Assembly (NCBI GenBank): GCA_963728965.1
Contig: CAVSMH010000006.1
Span: 1,302,001-1,366,000 of the forward strand
Direction: 5' to 3'
DNA from: DASQZT01 sp963728965
GTDB lineage: Bacteria; Acidobacteriota; Terriglobia; Bryobacterales; Bryobacteraceae
Length of the DNA stretch: 64,000 nt
In this document: positions 54,386-63,148 of the stretch, piece after piece
How the letters are laid out: the number at the start of each line of letters is the position of its first letter
How positions within the stretch are numbered: the stretch's first letter is position 1
Program-made: the position numbers and the translations under genes
The notes under the pieces: generated by a model
The model's database searches: none
What the model saw: the letters and a program-made list of their open reading frames with translations, nothing else
What the model was told of the DNA's origin: nothing

Positions 54386-56245
54386 TTAGCGGACGAAGCG
54401 GCCCACGAACCCGCCGCCCGAGCGCATCCGGATGTAGAGCGCATCGGCCGGGCGCGCGGTGAGGTGTTCGATTTTGACGTCGTCGGCTTCGGGCTGGTCG
54501 CGCAGCAGCGTCGCCGCGTAGGAGCCCTGGGGGAGGAACGAGAGGTCCACGCGCACCGTCTTAGCCACCGGGCCGTTGTTGACGGCGAGGAACCAGGTAT
54601 CGCCCTTCCTCCGCGCGAAGGCGGCCACGTCGCCGATCTGCGAGACGGGAAGCGCCAGAGTTTCGTCCCAGGTGGTGGGGATGCTCTTGATCACCTCCAC
54701 CATCGGGTTTCCCAGGATGTTGGCGGGGTTCGCCGCAAACACCAGCAGCGGCGCCTGCAAGAGGATGGCATTGGCCACCTGGTGCGGCCAGGTGGTGTCG
54801 CCGAGTTTCGGGCCGGGTCCGAAGTGCATCGGGGTGTAGTCGGCCAGGCCGGCCAGCATGCGGGTGAACGGCAGCGTTACTTCGTGCATGGCCCACGGCG
54901 GGCGGCTCTCCATTCCCTTGATGCCTTCCATGCCGATGAGGTTCGGATAGGTGCGCTCCAGGCCGGTGGGCTTATTGCAGCCATGGAAGTCGAGGACGAG
55001 GTGATACCCGGCCGCATCTCGCAGCAGCTCCTCGTAGAGATCGACCACCTCTTTGTGCTCGTGGTCGAAGAAATCGATTTTGGCGCCGGCCACGCCCGTG
55101 CGCCGGCAGAGGTCGAAGAACTCGCGGCGGCTCTGCGGGGTTCGCAGCTGGTTGCTGTGCTTCCAGACGATGACGCCGACGCCGCGCTCGCGCGAGTAGT
55201 CCACGAGCTCCTTCAACTGGCTTTCGGGCCAGCGCGACCAGAAGCCTTCGAGCAGGTTGTATTCGAAGCCGAGCTGCTGCGCCAGCCGGGCCCATTCCTT
55301 CATGCCCTCGAGGGTGTTGTTGCCGCCATCCAGATAGCTCCACAGCGAACGGCCGGTGCGGATCCACTGGGTGTGGATGCCGTCGGGAAAGAGCTTGGGA
55401 TCGGGCGGCGCGGCCACGTTGTGCACGATGTCGCAGTTGACCAGGGTGTTGAGGTCGGCGCCGATCATCACGATGCGCCAGGGGGTGGTGATGGTGCCGT
55501 CGATGGAGGCGGGGTGGGTGAGCCGCTCGACATCCTGCGGGTACCGCAGGCGGAACGGATAGCTGGCGGGGACGGCGTGGCCCAACCGCGCGAACAGCGT
55601 GCCGGCGCCATCGGCCTGAAGGCCCATGCCGCTATAGGCGCGCAGCGCGCCTTCGGTGATGGAGGCAAAGCCCGCGGCCTGCGGCAACTGCACCGTCACG
55701 GGCGGTGCGAGCCACGCGCCGGGGGGTACGGCGCGCAGCCCTTTCCGCGCGTGGACGCCCTCGTAGTGATCTTCGAGGTCGTGATACCAGAGCGTGCTTC
55801 CCTCGGGAAGTTTGAACCCGGTGGCCTCATCCGGTACGCGGGTGCCGGTGCCGGGCACGACGTGGCGGAAGGCGACGCCATCGTTGTACGCGCGGATCTC
55901 AAGCGTGTACGGCGTGTGGGAGGCGGTGTGGGTAACGGCGATTTTGACGCCGTTACAGTGATCGGTGGCGGTGGAGTGGGGGCCGTTCCACGGGTACGTT
56001 TGGTTGACGGTGTAGGTGTCGGATTGGCCGAGGACGGCGCCGCGGGAGAGATTGACCTGATCCACCAGGATGCCGATGGGCGAGGGCTCGATCACCGTTT
56101 TTGGACCGAAGGTCACGGTGTACCGGAGGCCGCCGGCAGCCTGCGACAGGCGCAACTGCACGCGGCCGTCGGGACTGGCGACGGTCACGTCGCCGGCTGC
56201 CCGGAGGGGTAAGGCCAGAACTGCAAGCGCGATCGAAAGCCGCAT
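54386..56245 (-). CDS. Glycoside hydrolase family 97 (retaining alpha-galactosidase type)
   Basis: 619 residues with a signal peptide (MRLSIALAVLALPLRAAG). N-terminal beta-sandwich (DVTVASPDGRVQLRL to about 250), TIM barrel (about 290-560) and a C-terminal beta domain. Marker segments: YNDGVAFRHVVPG, LLEGFWSRWPESQL, GVIVWKHSNQL, GAKIDFFDHEHKEVVDLYEELL and LVLDFHGCNKPTGLERTYPN. The Asp of AKIDFFDH is where retaining GH97 enzymes keep their nucleophile; inverting members lack it. Probably cleaves alpha-galactosides in the periplasm or outside the cell. Convergent with the Gfo/Idh/MocA gene (10 bases between stops). Confidence 0.88.
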   Translation of the reverse strand: MRLSIALAVLALPLRAAGDVTVASPDGRVQLRLSQAAGGLRYTVTFGPKTVIEPSPIGILVDQVNLSRGAVLGQSDTYTVNQTYPWNGPHSTATDHCNGVKIAVTHTASHTPYTLEIRAYNDGVAFRHVVPGTGTRVPDEATGFKLPEGSTLWYHDLEDHYEGVHARKGLRAVPPGAWLAPPVTVQLPQAAGFASITEGALRAYSGMGLQADGAGTLFARLGHAVPASYPFRLRYPQDVERLTHPASIDGTITTPWRIVMIGADLNTLVNCDIVHNVAAPPDPKLFPDGIHTQWIRTGRSLWSYLDGGNNTLEGMKEWARLAQQLGFEYNLLEGFWSRWPESQLKELVDYSRERGVGVIVWKHSNQLRTPQSRREFFDLCRRTGVAGAKIDFFDHEHKEVVDLYEELLRDAAGYHLVLDFHGCNKPTGLERTYPNLIGMEGIKGMESRPPWAMHEVTLPFTRMLAGLADYTPMHFGPGPKLGDTTWPHQVANAILLQAPLLVFAANPANILGNPMVEVIKSIPTTWDETLALPVSQIGDVAAFARRKGDTWFLAVNNGPVAKTVRVDLSFLPQGSYAATLLRDQPEADDVKIEHLTARPADALYIRMRSGGGFVGRFVR

Positions 56246-56422
56246 TCATCGTCTCCCGGAATGATGGCGAAGTCCGGATCCCCGTTAGCGTGAAACATTG
56301 GGGTTCCAGCCTGAGTATATATCGGTTCAGCGGTGATTTTGAAACCGATTTTCCGAAATCTCCGCACGGCGCGCGATGTTGTTGAATCCCGAATGTTTAG
56401 CGGTATAAGCGAAACGACGGGG

Positions 56423-56452
56423 TTGCCTTGGGAGCCCCCGCCCGCCTATACT
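56423..56452 (+). promoter_or_regulatory. Predicted promoter for the GH29-like / DUF5696 / DUF5703 genes
   Basis: TTGCCT (56423-56428) and TATACT (56447-56452) are 18 bases apart. The start codon at 56469 lies only 16 bases downstream of the -10, so the leader would be about 10 bases and contains GAGAGG. Confidence 0.5.
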
Positions 56453-56468
56453 CCAATGCGGAGAGGGT

Positions 56469-57464
56469 ATGTTTATCGTTAAAAGACTGGCGCCGGGGCT
56501 GGCGCTGCTGCTCGCGGCGGTCGCGCCCGGTAGCGCGCAGCGTGCCGCCTGGATGCAGGACGCGCAATGGGGCGTGATGAACCACTACCTGGCGGACTGG
56601 CAGGCGCGGGTCCATCACCTCGAGATGAACGTGGCGGAGTGGAACAAGCTGGTGGACGGTTTCGACGCCGAAGGACTGGCCAAACAACTGCAATCGGTGG
56701 GAGCCCGTTATTACCAGATCACGCTGGGACAGAACTCCGGCTACTATCTTTCGCCCAACGCGGTTTACGACAAGCTCGCCCACAATCAGCCCGGCAAGTG
56801 CTCGCGCCGCGACCTGGTGGCCGATCTCGCGGCCGCCCTGGAGCCGCGCGGCATCAAGCTGATGGTGTACCTGCCTTCGGGCGCGCCGGCGGGTGACAAA
56901 GCCGCGGATGCCGCGCTCGAGTGGCGCAACGGACCGTACCCGAACAAAGAGTTCCAGCGCAAATGGGAGCAGGTGATCCGCGCGTGGTCCGGGCGGTGGG
57001 GGAGGAAAGTGGCCGGCTGGTGGTTCGACGGCTGCTACTTTCCGAACTCGATGTACCGGTCCGCTTCGCCGCCCAACTTCGCCAGCTTCGCCGCGGCGGC
57101 GCGGGCGGGCAATCCGGACGCCGTCGTGGCATTCAATCCGGGCGTGGTGTATCGCATCCTCTCCATTACGCCCGAGGAGGACTTCACCGCCGGCGAAATC
57201 GACAAGCCCGAACTGGCCACCATCCGGCGCGCCGCCGATGGGCGTATCGACGGCACACAGATCCACATGTTGAGCTACCTGGGGCAGACGTGGGGCATGG
57301 GCGCGCCGCGCTTCACTACCGAACAGGTGATCGAGCACACGCGCAAGATCCGGGAGGCGGGCGGGGCGGTGACCTGGGATGTCCCGCTGGAGCTGAACGG
57401 GACGATGGCGCAGCCGTTTCTGGACCAGTTGACCGCGCTGGGCAAAGCGCTCGGCGGCCGGTGA
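56469..57464 (+). CDS. Secreted GH29-like glycosidase
   Basis: 331 residues with a signal peptide (MFIVKRLAPGLALLLAAVAPGSAQ). The fold resembles the GH29 alpha-L-fucosidase barrel: QWGVMNHYLADW near the N-terminus, GARYYQITLGQNSGYY, and GWWFDGCYF, whose Asp is in the place of the GH29 nucleophile. It is shorter than usual GH29 enzymes (about 450 residues) and lacks the C-terminal beta domain. Substrate probably an alpha-linked sugar, but fucose is not proven. First of three co-directional secreted genes (spacing 10 bases, then a 1-base overlap). Confidence 0.75.
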   Translation: MFIVKRLAPGLALLLAAVAPGSAQRAAWMQDAQWGVMNHYLADWQARVHHLEMNVAEWNKLVDGFDAEGLAKQLQSVGARYYQITLGQNSGYYLSPNAVYDKLAHNQPGKCSRRDLVADLAAALEPRGIKLMVYLPSGAPAGDKAADAALEWRNGPYPNKEFQRKWEQVIRAWSGRWGRKVAGWWFDGCYFPNSMYRSASPPNFASFAAAARAGNPDAVVAFNPGVVYRILSITPEEDFTAGEIDKPELATIRRAADGRIDGTQIHMLSYLGQTWGMGAPRFTTEQVIEHTRKIREAGGAVTWDVPLELNGTMAQPFLDQLTALGKALGGR

Positions 57465-57474
57465 GGAAAGCGAC

Positions 57475-59514
57475 ATGGGGAAATGGACACTCGCGATTCT
57501 GCTGATCGCCATGGATGCCGCGGCACAGACCGCGCCTGCCGATACCGGCGCGCCCGAGGTCAAGGTCTCGCACGCCGCGGGGAAGTGGACCATCGCCGGC
57601 AGGATGCAGACGGCCGTGCTGGATGAATCCAATCTCTCGGTCGCGATCCAGGCCGGAGGGGTGGCCTGGCACCTGGTGCCTTCGTCCGCCAAAGACATGC
57701 TGGTGAGCAAAGACGGCGACGAGTTTCCGGTGCGGCTGGCGGACGCGGGCGAGATTCGCATCACGCCTTACGCCACCGGGTTCAAGACCGGGATCAAGCT
57801 GGTGCTGGACCGGTTCCGCAACACCGGCGAGCGCGCTCCGGGAGCGCCGCTCAGGCTGCGCCTGGTGCTGACGCTGTGCCTGGAAGGTCCCGAAGACGAG
57901 CTGGTCTGGGAAGCCACCGCGATCGAAGGCGATGCGGTGCTGCGCGAATTGCACTGGCCCAAAGAGGTGGACGGGCGCGAAGTGGATTACACGGCGATTC
58001 CAAGCGACGACGGCACACTGCTGCCGCGCGACTGGCCGAAGCCGTACCATCCGATCCAGCGGGCCGCGGGCGATTTCAGCGTCATCCAGAGCCACCTGAT
58101 CGAGAGCTGGGCCATGTCGTGGTGGGGCTTCCAGAAGGGCGCCGCGGCCATGATGGTGATCGTGGAAACACCGGACGATGCGGCCTACACCTTCTCGCAT
58201 CCGGCGGGAGGGCCCACCGCGATGGGTCCGAGCTGGCGCGCGCAACTGGGCCATTTCGGGTACCGGCGCAGCCTGCGGATGGTGTTTCTGCCGCACGGCA
58301 ACTACGTGGACATGGCCAAGCGGTACCGGCGCTTCGTGATGGACTCCGGGCTGTTCGTTTCGCTTCAGGACAAGATGGCTTCACGGCCGCTGGTGAAGGG
58401 ACTGATCGGCAGTCCGTTCGTGGGCGCGAGCGTGCTGCGGAATCTGAAACCGGGCAGCGCGCGCTACGACACGAAGGACCCGCGGAACAATTACCGGTTG
58501 ACGACGTTCGCGCAGAATATCGAGCGGCTGCGCGACCTGAAGGCCAAAGGCTTCGAGCATTTGAATGTGAGTCTCTCGGGGTGGCTCAACCAGGGGTACG
58601 ACCGCCAGACGCCGGACGGACTGCCGCCGCCTCCGGCAGCGGGCGGTTGGACCGGCATGAAGGCATTCTTCGACGCGTGCAAAGAGCTGGGGTACACCTG
58701 CTGGCTGCACGACCAGTATCGCGATTACTATGTCGATGCGCCTTCGTGGAACCCGGATTTCGCGGTCCACGACGAAGACACCATCCGGCCGCCGCGCGCC
58801 TTTCCCGGCACGCGTTTCAAGCACGACTGGAAGGACGGGTACATTCCCATGATGGACAACTGGGACGGCGGCGCGCAGGGTTATCTCAACAACGGCTTCA
58901 TGCTCGGCCACGTGATGAAAAACTACCGCGCGATGTTCGCTCATGGCATCCATCCGCAGGGCAGTTACCAGGACGTGTTCGGCTACATCCCGCCCGACCA
59001 GGACTTCAATCCGGAGCATCCCAACACTCGCACCGATTCGATGAACGACCGCATCGCCGTTTTCCACTGGGTGCGGAAGAATCTCGGCATCGTGGGGACG
59101 GAGGACGGCTCCGACTGGGTGATTCCGTATGTGGACTACCTGACGTCGCGCATGAACCGCTCCGCCAGCACCGGCACGGATCCGAACCACGAGGACGCGA
59201 TCCAGGTACCGCTGTACGAGCTGGTGTATCACGACGCGGTGGTGACCACCTATTCGCCCAACGACCTGCGCGGCCTGCTGCACGCCAGCGCGCCTTCGAT
59301 GTCTTACCGGGCCGGCGACGAGGTGAACTACGACAACGTGCGGCGGATGGCGGCGCTGCACCGGCGGGTGGGCCTGCTGGAGATGACGAACCACGAGTTC
59401 CTGGACGCGGCGCGACGCAAGGAGCGGACCACGTTCGCCGACGGCACCACCGTGACCGTGGATTGGGACGCGAAGACAGCGGCGATTGCGCCGGAAGTGA
59501 AGTGGGGGAAATGA
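57475..59514 (+). CDS. Secreted DUF5696-like glycosidase candidate
   Basis: 679 residues with a signal peptide (GKWTLAILLIAMDAAAQ). An N-terminal beta-sandwich half (about 30-290) is followed by a TIM-barrel half. Its conserved-looking acidic segments are YTCWLHDQYRDYY, GSYQDVFGYIPPDQDFNP and GIVGTEDGSDWVIPYVDY. This arrangement resembles DUF5696 / GH101-related proteins, which are presumed to act on glycans. Catalytic residues are probably the Asp of QDVFGY and an acid in EDGSDW, but this is a guess. Its start is 10 bases after the GH29-like gene, and its stop overlaps the next start. Confidence 0.75.
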   Translation: MGKWTLAILLIAMDAAAQTAPADTGAPEVKVSHAAGKWTIAGRMQTAVLDESNLSVAIQAGGVAWHLVPSSAKDMLVSKDGDEFPVRLADAGEIRITPYATGFKTGIKLVLDRFRNTGERAPGAPLRLRLVLTLCLEGPEDELVWEATAIEGDAVLRELHWPKEVDGREVDYTAIPSDDGTLLPRDWPKPYHPIQRAAGDFSVIQSHLIESWAMSWWGFQKGAAAMMVIVETPDDAAYTFSHPAGGPTAMGPSWRAQLGHFGYRRSLRMVFLPHGNYVDMAKRYRRFVMDSGLFVSLQDKMASRPLVKGLIGSPFVGASVLRNLKPGSARYDTKDPRNNYRLTTFAQNIERLRDLKAKGFEHLNVSLSGWLNQGYDRQTPDGLPPPPAAGGWTGMKAFFDACKELGYTCWLHDQYRDYYVDAPSWNPDFAVHDEDTIRPPRAFPGTRFKHDWKDGYIPMMDNWDGGAQGYLNNGFMLGHVMKNYRAMFAHGIHPQGSYQDVFGYIPPDQDFNPEHPNTRTDSMNDRIAVFHWVRKNLGIVGTEDGSDWVIPYVDYLTSRMNRSASTGTDPNHEDAIQVPLYELVYHDAVVTTYSPNDLRGLLHASAPSMSYRAGDEVNYDNVRRMAALHRRVGLLEMTNHEFLDAARRKERTTFADGTTVTVDWDAKTAAIAPEVKWGK

Positions 59515-61919
59515 TGGGGCGCTATCGGATGGCGGGGATGGCATTGCTGGCTCCCGGCGTGGCGCTTGCCGCGGGCAGCCTGATCCAGATCGACCGCCGG
59601 GCCCAGGTTTCGCGGGCCGACCTGGTTTATGACCGACCCGCCACACGCAGCGAGGAAGGGATGCCGTTTGGCAACGGACGCATGGGAAGCCTGCTGTGGA
59701 CCACGCCCGACGCGCTGAAACTGCAGATCAACCGGGTGGACGTGCACGCCGTGGACAGCACCACCTTCAGTTTTCCGCGCGCCGATTCGGATTACGGCAG
59801 TGTGTGCGGGTTCGTGGATATCCACGTGGTGGATGCCGGCGAGGATGTGTTCGCGGGCGCGCCGTTCCGCCAGCATCTTTCGCTCTACGATGGCCTGATC
59901 ACGACGCAAGGGCAAGGCTTGACGGCGCGCGCCGTGGCTTGGCCGGCGGGGGATGTAATGGCAATCGAAATCGACGACCGTCGCGAGCGCCCCGCGGCGA
60001 TCACCATCGAACTGCGTATGCTGCGCTACCAGATGCAGTACACCAACGGCCGGACCTGGGAAATGACGAAGGAGCACGCGGTGCAGTTCCGCACGGCCGG
60101 GCATACGGCCACCTCGATCCTGGGCATCCAGGACGGCCGCATCACGCTCACGCAGCAGTTTCGCGAAGACGGGTTCTACGACTCGTCGGCGGTGGCCATC
60201 GCGGTGGCCGGGCGTCCTTCGCGAGCCCGTTACCGGAACCAGTCGACGGTGCAGCTTTCGGCCGAGGCGGGGCGCGGACGCTTCACCATCCTGATCGGCA
60301 GCGCGGAGAGCCGCAAGCGGGGCGAGGATACCGCAGCGCTGGCACTGGCGCCGGTGAGCGCGGCCGCGGCGCGGGGCTTCGAGGAACTCCGGCGGGAAAC
60401 CGCGGCCTGGTGGAGCGACTTCTGGGCCAAGGGCGCGGTTTACCTGCACAGCGATTCGGGCCAGGCCGATTTCGTGGAGGGCAATTACGACTACTTCCTG
60501 TACCTGATGGGGTCCAGCTCACGCGGGGATTTTCCACCGCGGTTCGGCGGCATGCTCTGGTTCACTGACGGCGACATGGCCCGGTGGGGGTCGCAATACT
60601 GGTGGGCCAACACCAACGCGTACTACAGCAATCTGATGCCCGCCAACCGCATGGAGCTGATGGATCCGCTCTTCACGATGTACTCCGGGATGATGGAGGC
60701 GGCCGCCCTTGCCGCGCGGCAGCAGTGGGGCAGCCAGGGCATCTGGATTCCCGAGACCACCTTCTTCAACGGACCGGAAAAACTTCCCGACGAGATCGCG
60801 AGCGAACTCCGGGACCTGGTGTTGGCCCGCAAACCGTTCGACCAGCGGACGCCCGCGTTCGACCGTTACGCGAATAACAAGAACCGTCACAACAGCCGCT
60901 GGAATTTCCGCGCCGACGGCGATTGGGAGCAGGGGTACTACGTCTTCCAATCGAAGGGCTCGGGCGCGTTCGGGCACACTTCGCACATCCTGGGAGTGGC
61001 GGCGCGGATCGGCAATCTGGCCTGGCAGCGGTACCAGTTCACGGGGGATGAATCCTGGCTGCGGGAGCGCGCCTATCCCTTCATCCGGGGCGCGGCCGAG
61101 TTCTACCGCAACTTTCCGAACCTGCAAAAAGACGAGCAGGGCGTGTACCACATCAACCACACCAACAGCGGCGAATCGGCGTGGAATTCGCGCGATGCGG
61201 CGTACGAGGTGTCCACCATGCACATGATCTTTCCGCTGGCTGTCCGCGCCGCGGAAGTTCTCGGGGTGGATGCCGGCCTGCGCCGAGAGTGGCGCGAGAT
61301 TCAGGACCACCTGGTAGCGATGCCGCCGCCGCGGCCCGGCGCCGGCACGGCTCCGTACGGCTCGTTCGTATATAACGGCCCCGGGGCGATCGAGCCGATC
61401 GGACCGGAACCCGAACTGAAGAGCCGCTTCCTGGGATTCACCCGGCTGGGCAGCTTCATCGACGCGAAGGGCATCGGGGGGGCGCAGATCTTCCGCAATC
61501 GCCTGCGGCTGCGCGAGGGGCCGGGGGCAATCGACGCCGAACACATCGCCGGGCTGAGCATGGGGATCCACACGAGCATGCTCGAAAGCAGCCCCGATTC
61601 GCTCACCGACCGGGAGCCGGTCCGCCTGTTCCACGGCTGGCCCAAGGACTGGGACGCGGCGTTCCAACTGTTGGCGCGCGGAGGCTTCGTGGTTGCCTCG
61701 GCGCAGAAAGGGGGCGTCATCCCGCTGGTCGAAATCGAGTCCCGGCTGGGCGGACCGTTCCGGCTGGCGAACCCGTGGAGCGGGGCCGTGACGCTGTACC
61801 GCAACGGAAAGGTGGCGGAAGAGCGGTCGGGCGAGACGCTCGAATTTCCGACCGCCCGCGGCGAGACCGTGGTCGTGGTGCGGAAGGGCTCGGTGCCGGC
61901 GGCCGTGAAGGTCCGGTAG
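59514..61919 (+). CDS. Secreted DUF5703/GH95-like protein (801 aa)
   Basis: 801 residues from the ATG at 59514, which overlaps the previous TGA by one base; GGGGG lies 5 bases upstream (an ATG at 59511 is also in frame). A weak signal peptide begins MGRYRMAGMALLAPGVALA. The N-terminal domain has RSEEGMPFGNGRMGSLLW, DALKLQINRVDVHAVDS, QHLSLYDGLIT and RRERPAAITIELRMLRY, the pattern of DUF5703, related to the first domain of GH95 alpha-L-fucosidases. The rest is an (alpha/alpha)6 barrel: MLWFTDGDMARWGSQYWW, YNWY-like aromatic runs and SWNS-type sites. Probably a glycosidase of the GH95 clan; specificity not certain. Confidence 0.82.
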   Translation: MGRYRMAGMALLAPGVALAAGSLIQIDRRAQVSRADLVYDRPATRSEEGMPFGNGRMGSLLWTTPDALKLQINRVDVHAVDSTTFSFPRADSDYGSVCGFVDIHVVDAGEDVFAGAPFRQHLSLYDGLITTQGQGLTARAVAWPAGDVMAIEIDDRRERPAAITIELRMLRYQMQYTNGRTWEMTKEHAVQFRTAGHTATSILGIQDGRITLTQQFREDGFYDSSAVAIAVAGRPSRARYRNQSTVQLSAEAGRGRFTILIGSAESRKRGEDTAALALAPVSAAAARGFEELRRETAAWWSDFWAKGAVYLHSDSGQADFVEGNYDYFLYLMGSSSRGDFPPRFGGMLWFTDGDMARWGSQYWWANTNAYYSNLMPANRMELMDPLFTMYSGMMEAAALAARQQWGSQGIWIPETTFFNGPEKLPDEIASELRDLVLARKPFDQRTPAFDRYANNKNRHNSRWNFRADGDWEQGYYVFQSKGSGAFGHTSHILGVAARIGNLAWQRYQFTGDESWLRERAYPFIRGAAEFYRNFPNLQKDEQGVYHINHTNSGESAWNSRDAAYEVSTMHMIFPLAVRAAEVLGVDAGLRREWREIQDHLVAMPPPRPGAGTAPYGSFVYNGPGAIEPIGPEPELKSRFLGFTRLGSFIDAKGIGGAQIFRNRLRLREGPGAIDAEHIAGLSMGIHTSMLESSPDSLTDREPVRLFHGWPKDWDAAFQLLARGGFVVASAQKGGVIPLVEIESRLGGPFRLANPWSGAVTLYRNGKVAEERSGETLEFPTARGETVVVVRKGSVPAAVKVR

Positions 61920-62017
61920 CAGGGGCGCACGACGGGGAAGCGGCAGCCCGCGCATGCAGCACCCCTTAAGGAGTATACTGTCGTAAACTCACTTGTTTTG
62001 ATTTAGGAGATCTTTGC

Positions 62018-63148
62018 ATGAACGTCGGCTTCTACGGTCACGTCCGCCAATATCACAATATCAAGCAGGAAATCGACACCAACATACATGAAGTGCTGGA
62101 GTCCGGCCAGTACGTCATGGGTCCGATGTTGAAACGGTTCGAAAAGGAGTTGGCAGCCTTTCACGGCACGAAATACGCCGTGGGTGTCGGGAACGGGACC
62201 GACGCCTTGTGGCTCAGCTTCATGGCGCTCGGTATCGGCCCGGGCGACGAGTGCATCACCACCACCAACACGTTCTTCGCCACGGCGGAAGCGATCTGGA
62301 TCGCCGGCGCCACGGTCGTCTTCGTCGATTCGGATCCGCGCACCAACTGTATCGACCCGGCCCGCATCGAAGCGGCCATCACGCCGAAAACCAAGGCGAT
62401 CGTCCCGGTCCATCTGTATGGCCAATGCGCCGATATGAAAGCCATCCGGCAGATCGCCGACCGGCACAAACTCCTGGTGATCGAAGACAACGCGCAGTCG
62501 CTCGGCGCGGCCGGTGACGGGTTCAAGATCGGCGAGTTGAGCGACGCCATGTGCACCAGCTTCATCATTCAGAAGAACCTGGGGTGCTTCGGAGACGGCG
62601 GCGCGGTGGTGACCAACCGCGAGGACGTGGACCGCGCGGTGCGGCGGCTGCGCAATCACGGGTCGGAGAAACGCTCCTGCCACAGCATGGGCTACAACAG
62701 CCGGCTCGACGATCTTCAGGCGGGCGTGCTGAGCGCCAAGCTGAAGCACATCGACGGATGGAACGACCTGCGGCGCAAGTGGTCGGCGCGCTATTCGGCG
62801 TGCCTCAAGGATGCCGCGCACATCACGCTCCCGTACGAAACGCCGGGCTATCGGCACATCTTTCACCTTTACGTGATCGAAACCCGGAAGGCCGAACACC
62901 GTGACGCGCTGCTCAATTTCCTGAACGCGGCGGGCGTCGATGCCAAATGCCATTACCCGATCGCGATCCACCAGCAGGAAGGCTACCCGTGGGGCAAGGG
63001 GGCGCGCATCGCCGGCGCGATTCCGAACTCGGAGCGCAACGCGGCGTGCTGCATTTCGCTGCCGATGTTCCCGGAACTCACCCAGGAAGAGGTGGATTAC
63101 GTGATCGCCAAGGTGCTCGAGTGGGACCGGAACGCGGGTGCGGCATGA
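62018..63148 (+). CDS. DegT/DnrJ/EryC1/StrS sugar aminotransferase
   Basis: 376 residues. A PLP-dependent sugar aminotransferase of the SHSY/DegT group: GQYVMGPMLKRFEKELAAF, VGNGTDALWLSFMALGIGPGDE, LVIEDNAQSLGA with the Asp that holds PLP, and SFIIQKNLGCFGDGG with the Schiff-base Lys 186. It transfers an amino group from Glu to a keto sugar nucleotide, in the cytosol, for surface polysaccharide or secondary-metabolite sugars. TAGGAGA (62004-62010) is a good ribosome-binding site; a TATACT box at 61974-61979 has no clear -35. It overlaps the next gene by 4 bases (ATGA), so the two work together. Confidence 0.93.
   Translation: MNVGFYGHVRQYHNIKQEIDTNIHEVLESGQYVMGPMLKRFEKELAAFHGTKYAVGVGNGTDALWLSFMALGIGPGDECITTTNTFFATAEAIWIAGATVVFVDSDPRTNCIDPARIEAAITPKTKAIVPVHLYGQCADMKAIRQIADRHKLLVIEDNAQSLGAAGDGFKIGELSDAMCTSFIIQKNLGCFGDGGAVVTNREDVDRAVRRLRNHGSEKRSCHSMGYNSRLDDLQAGVLSAKLKHIDGWNDLRRKWSARYSACLKDAAHITLPYETPGYRHIFHLYVIETRKAEHRDALLNFLNAAGVDAKCHYPIAIHQQEGYPWGKGARIAGAIPNSERNAACCISLPMFPELTQEEVDYVIAKVLEWDRNAGAA

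Noticed and set aside
57876..59513. Long upstream extension of the DUF5703/GH95-like frame
   Set aside because: It runs through the DUF5696-like gene in another frame with an Arg-rich composition; the credible start is at 59514.
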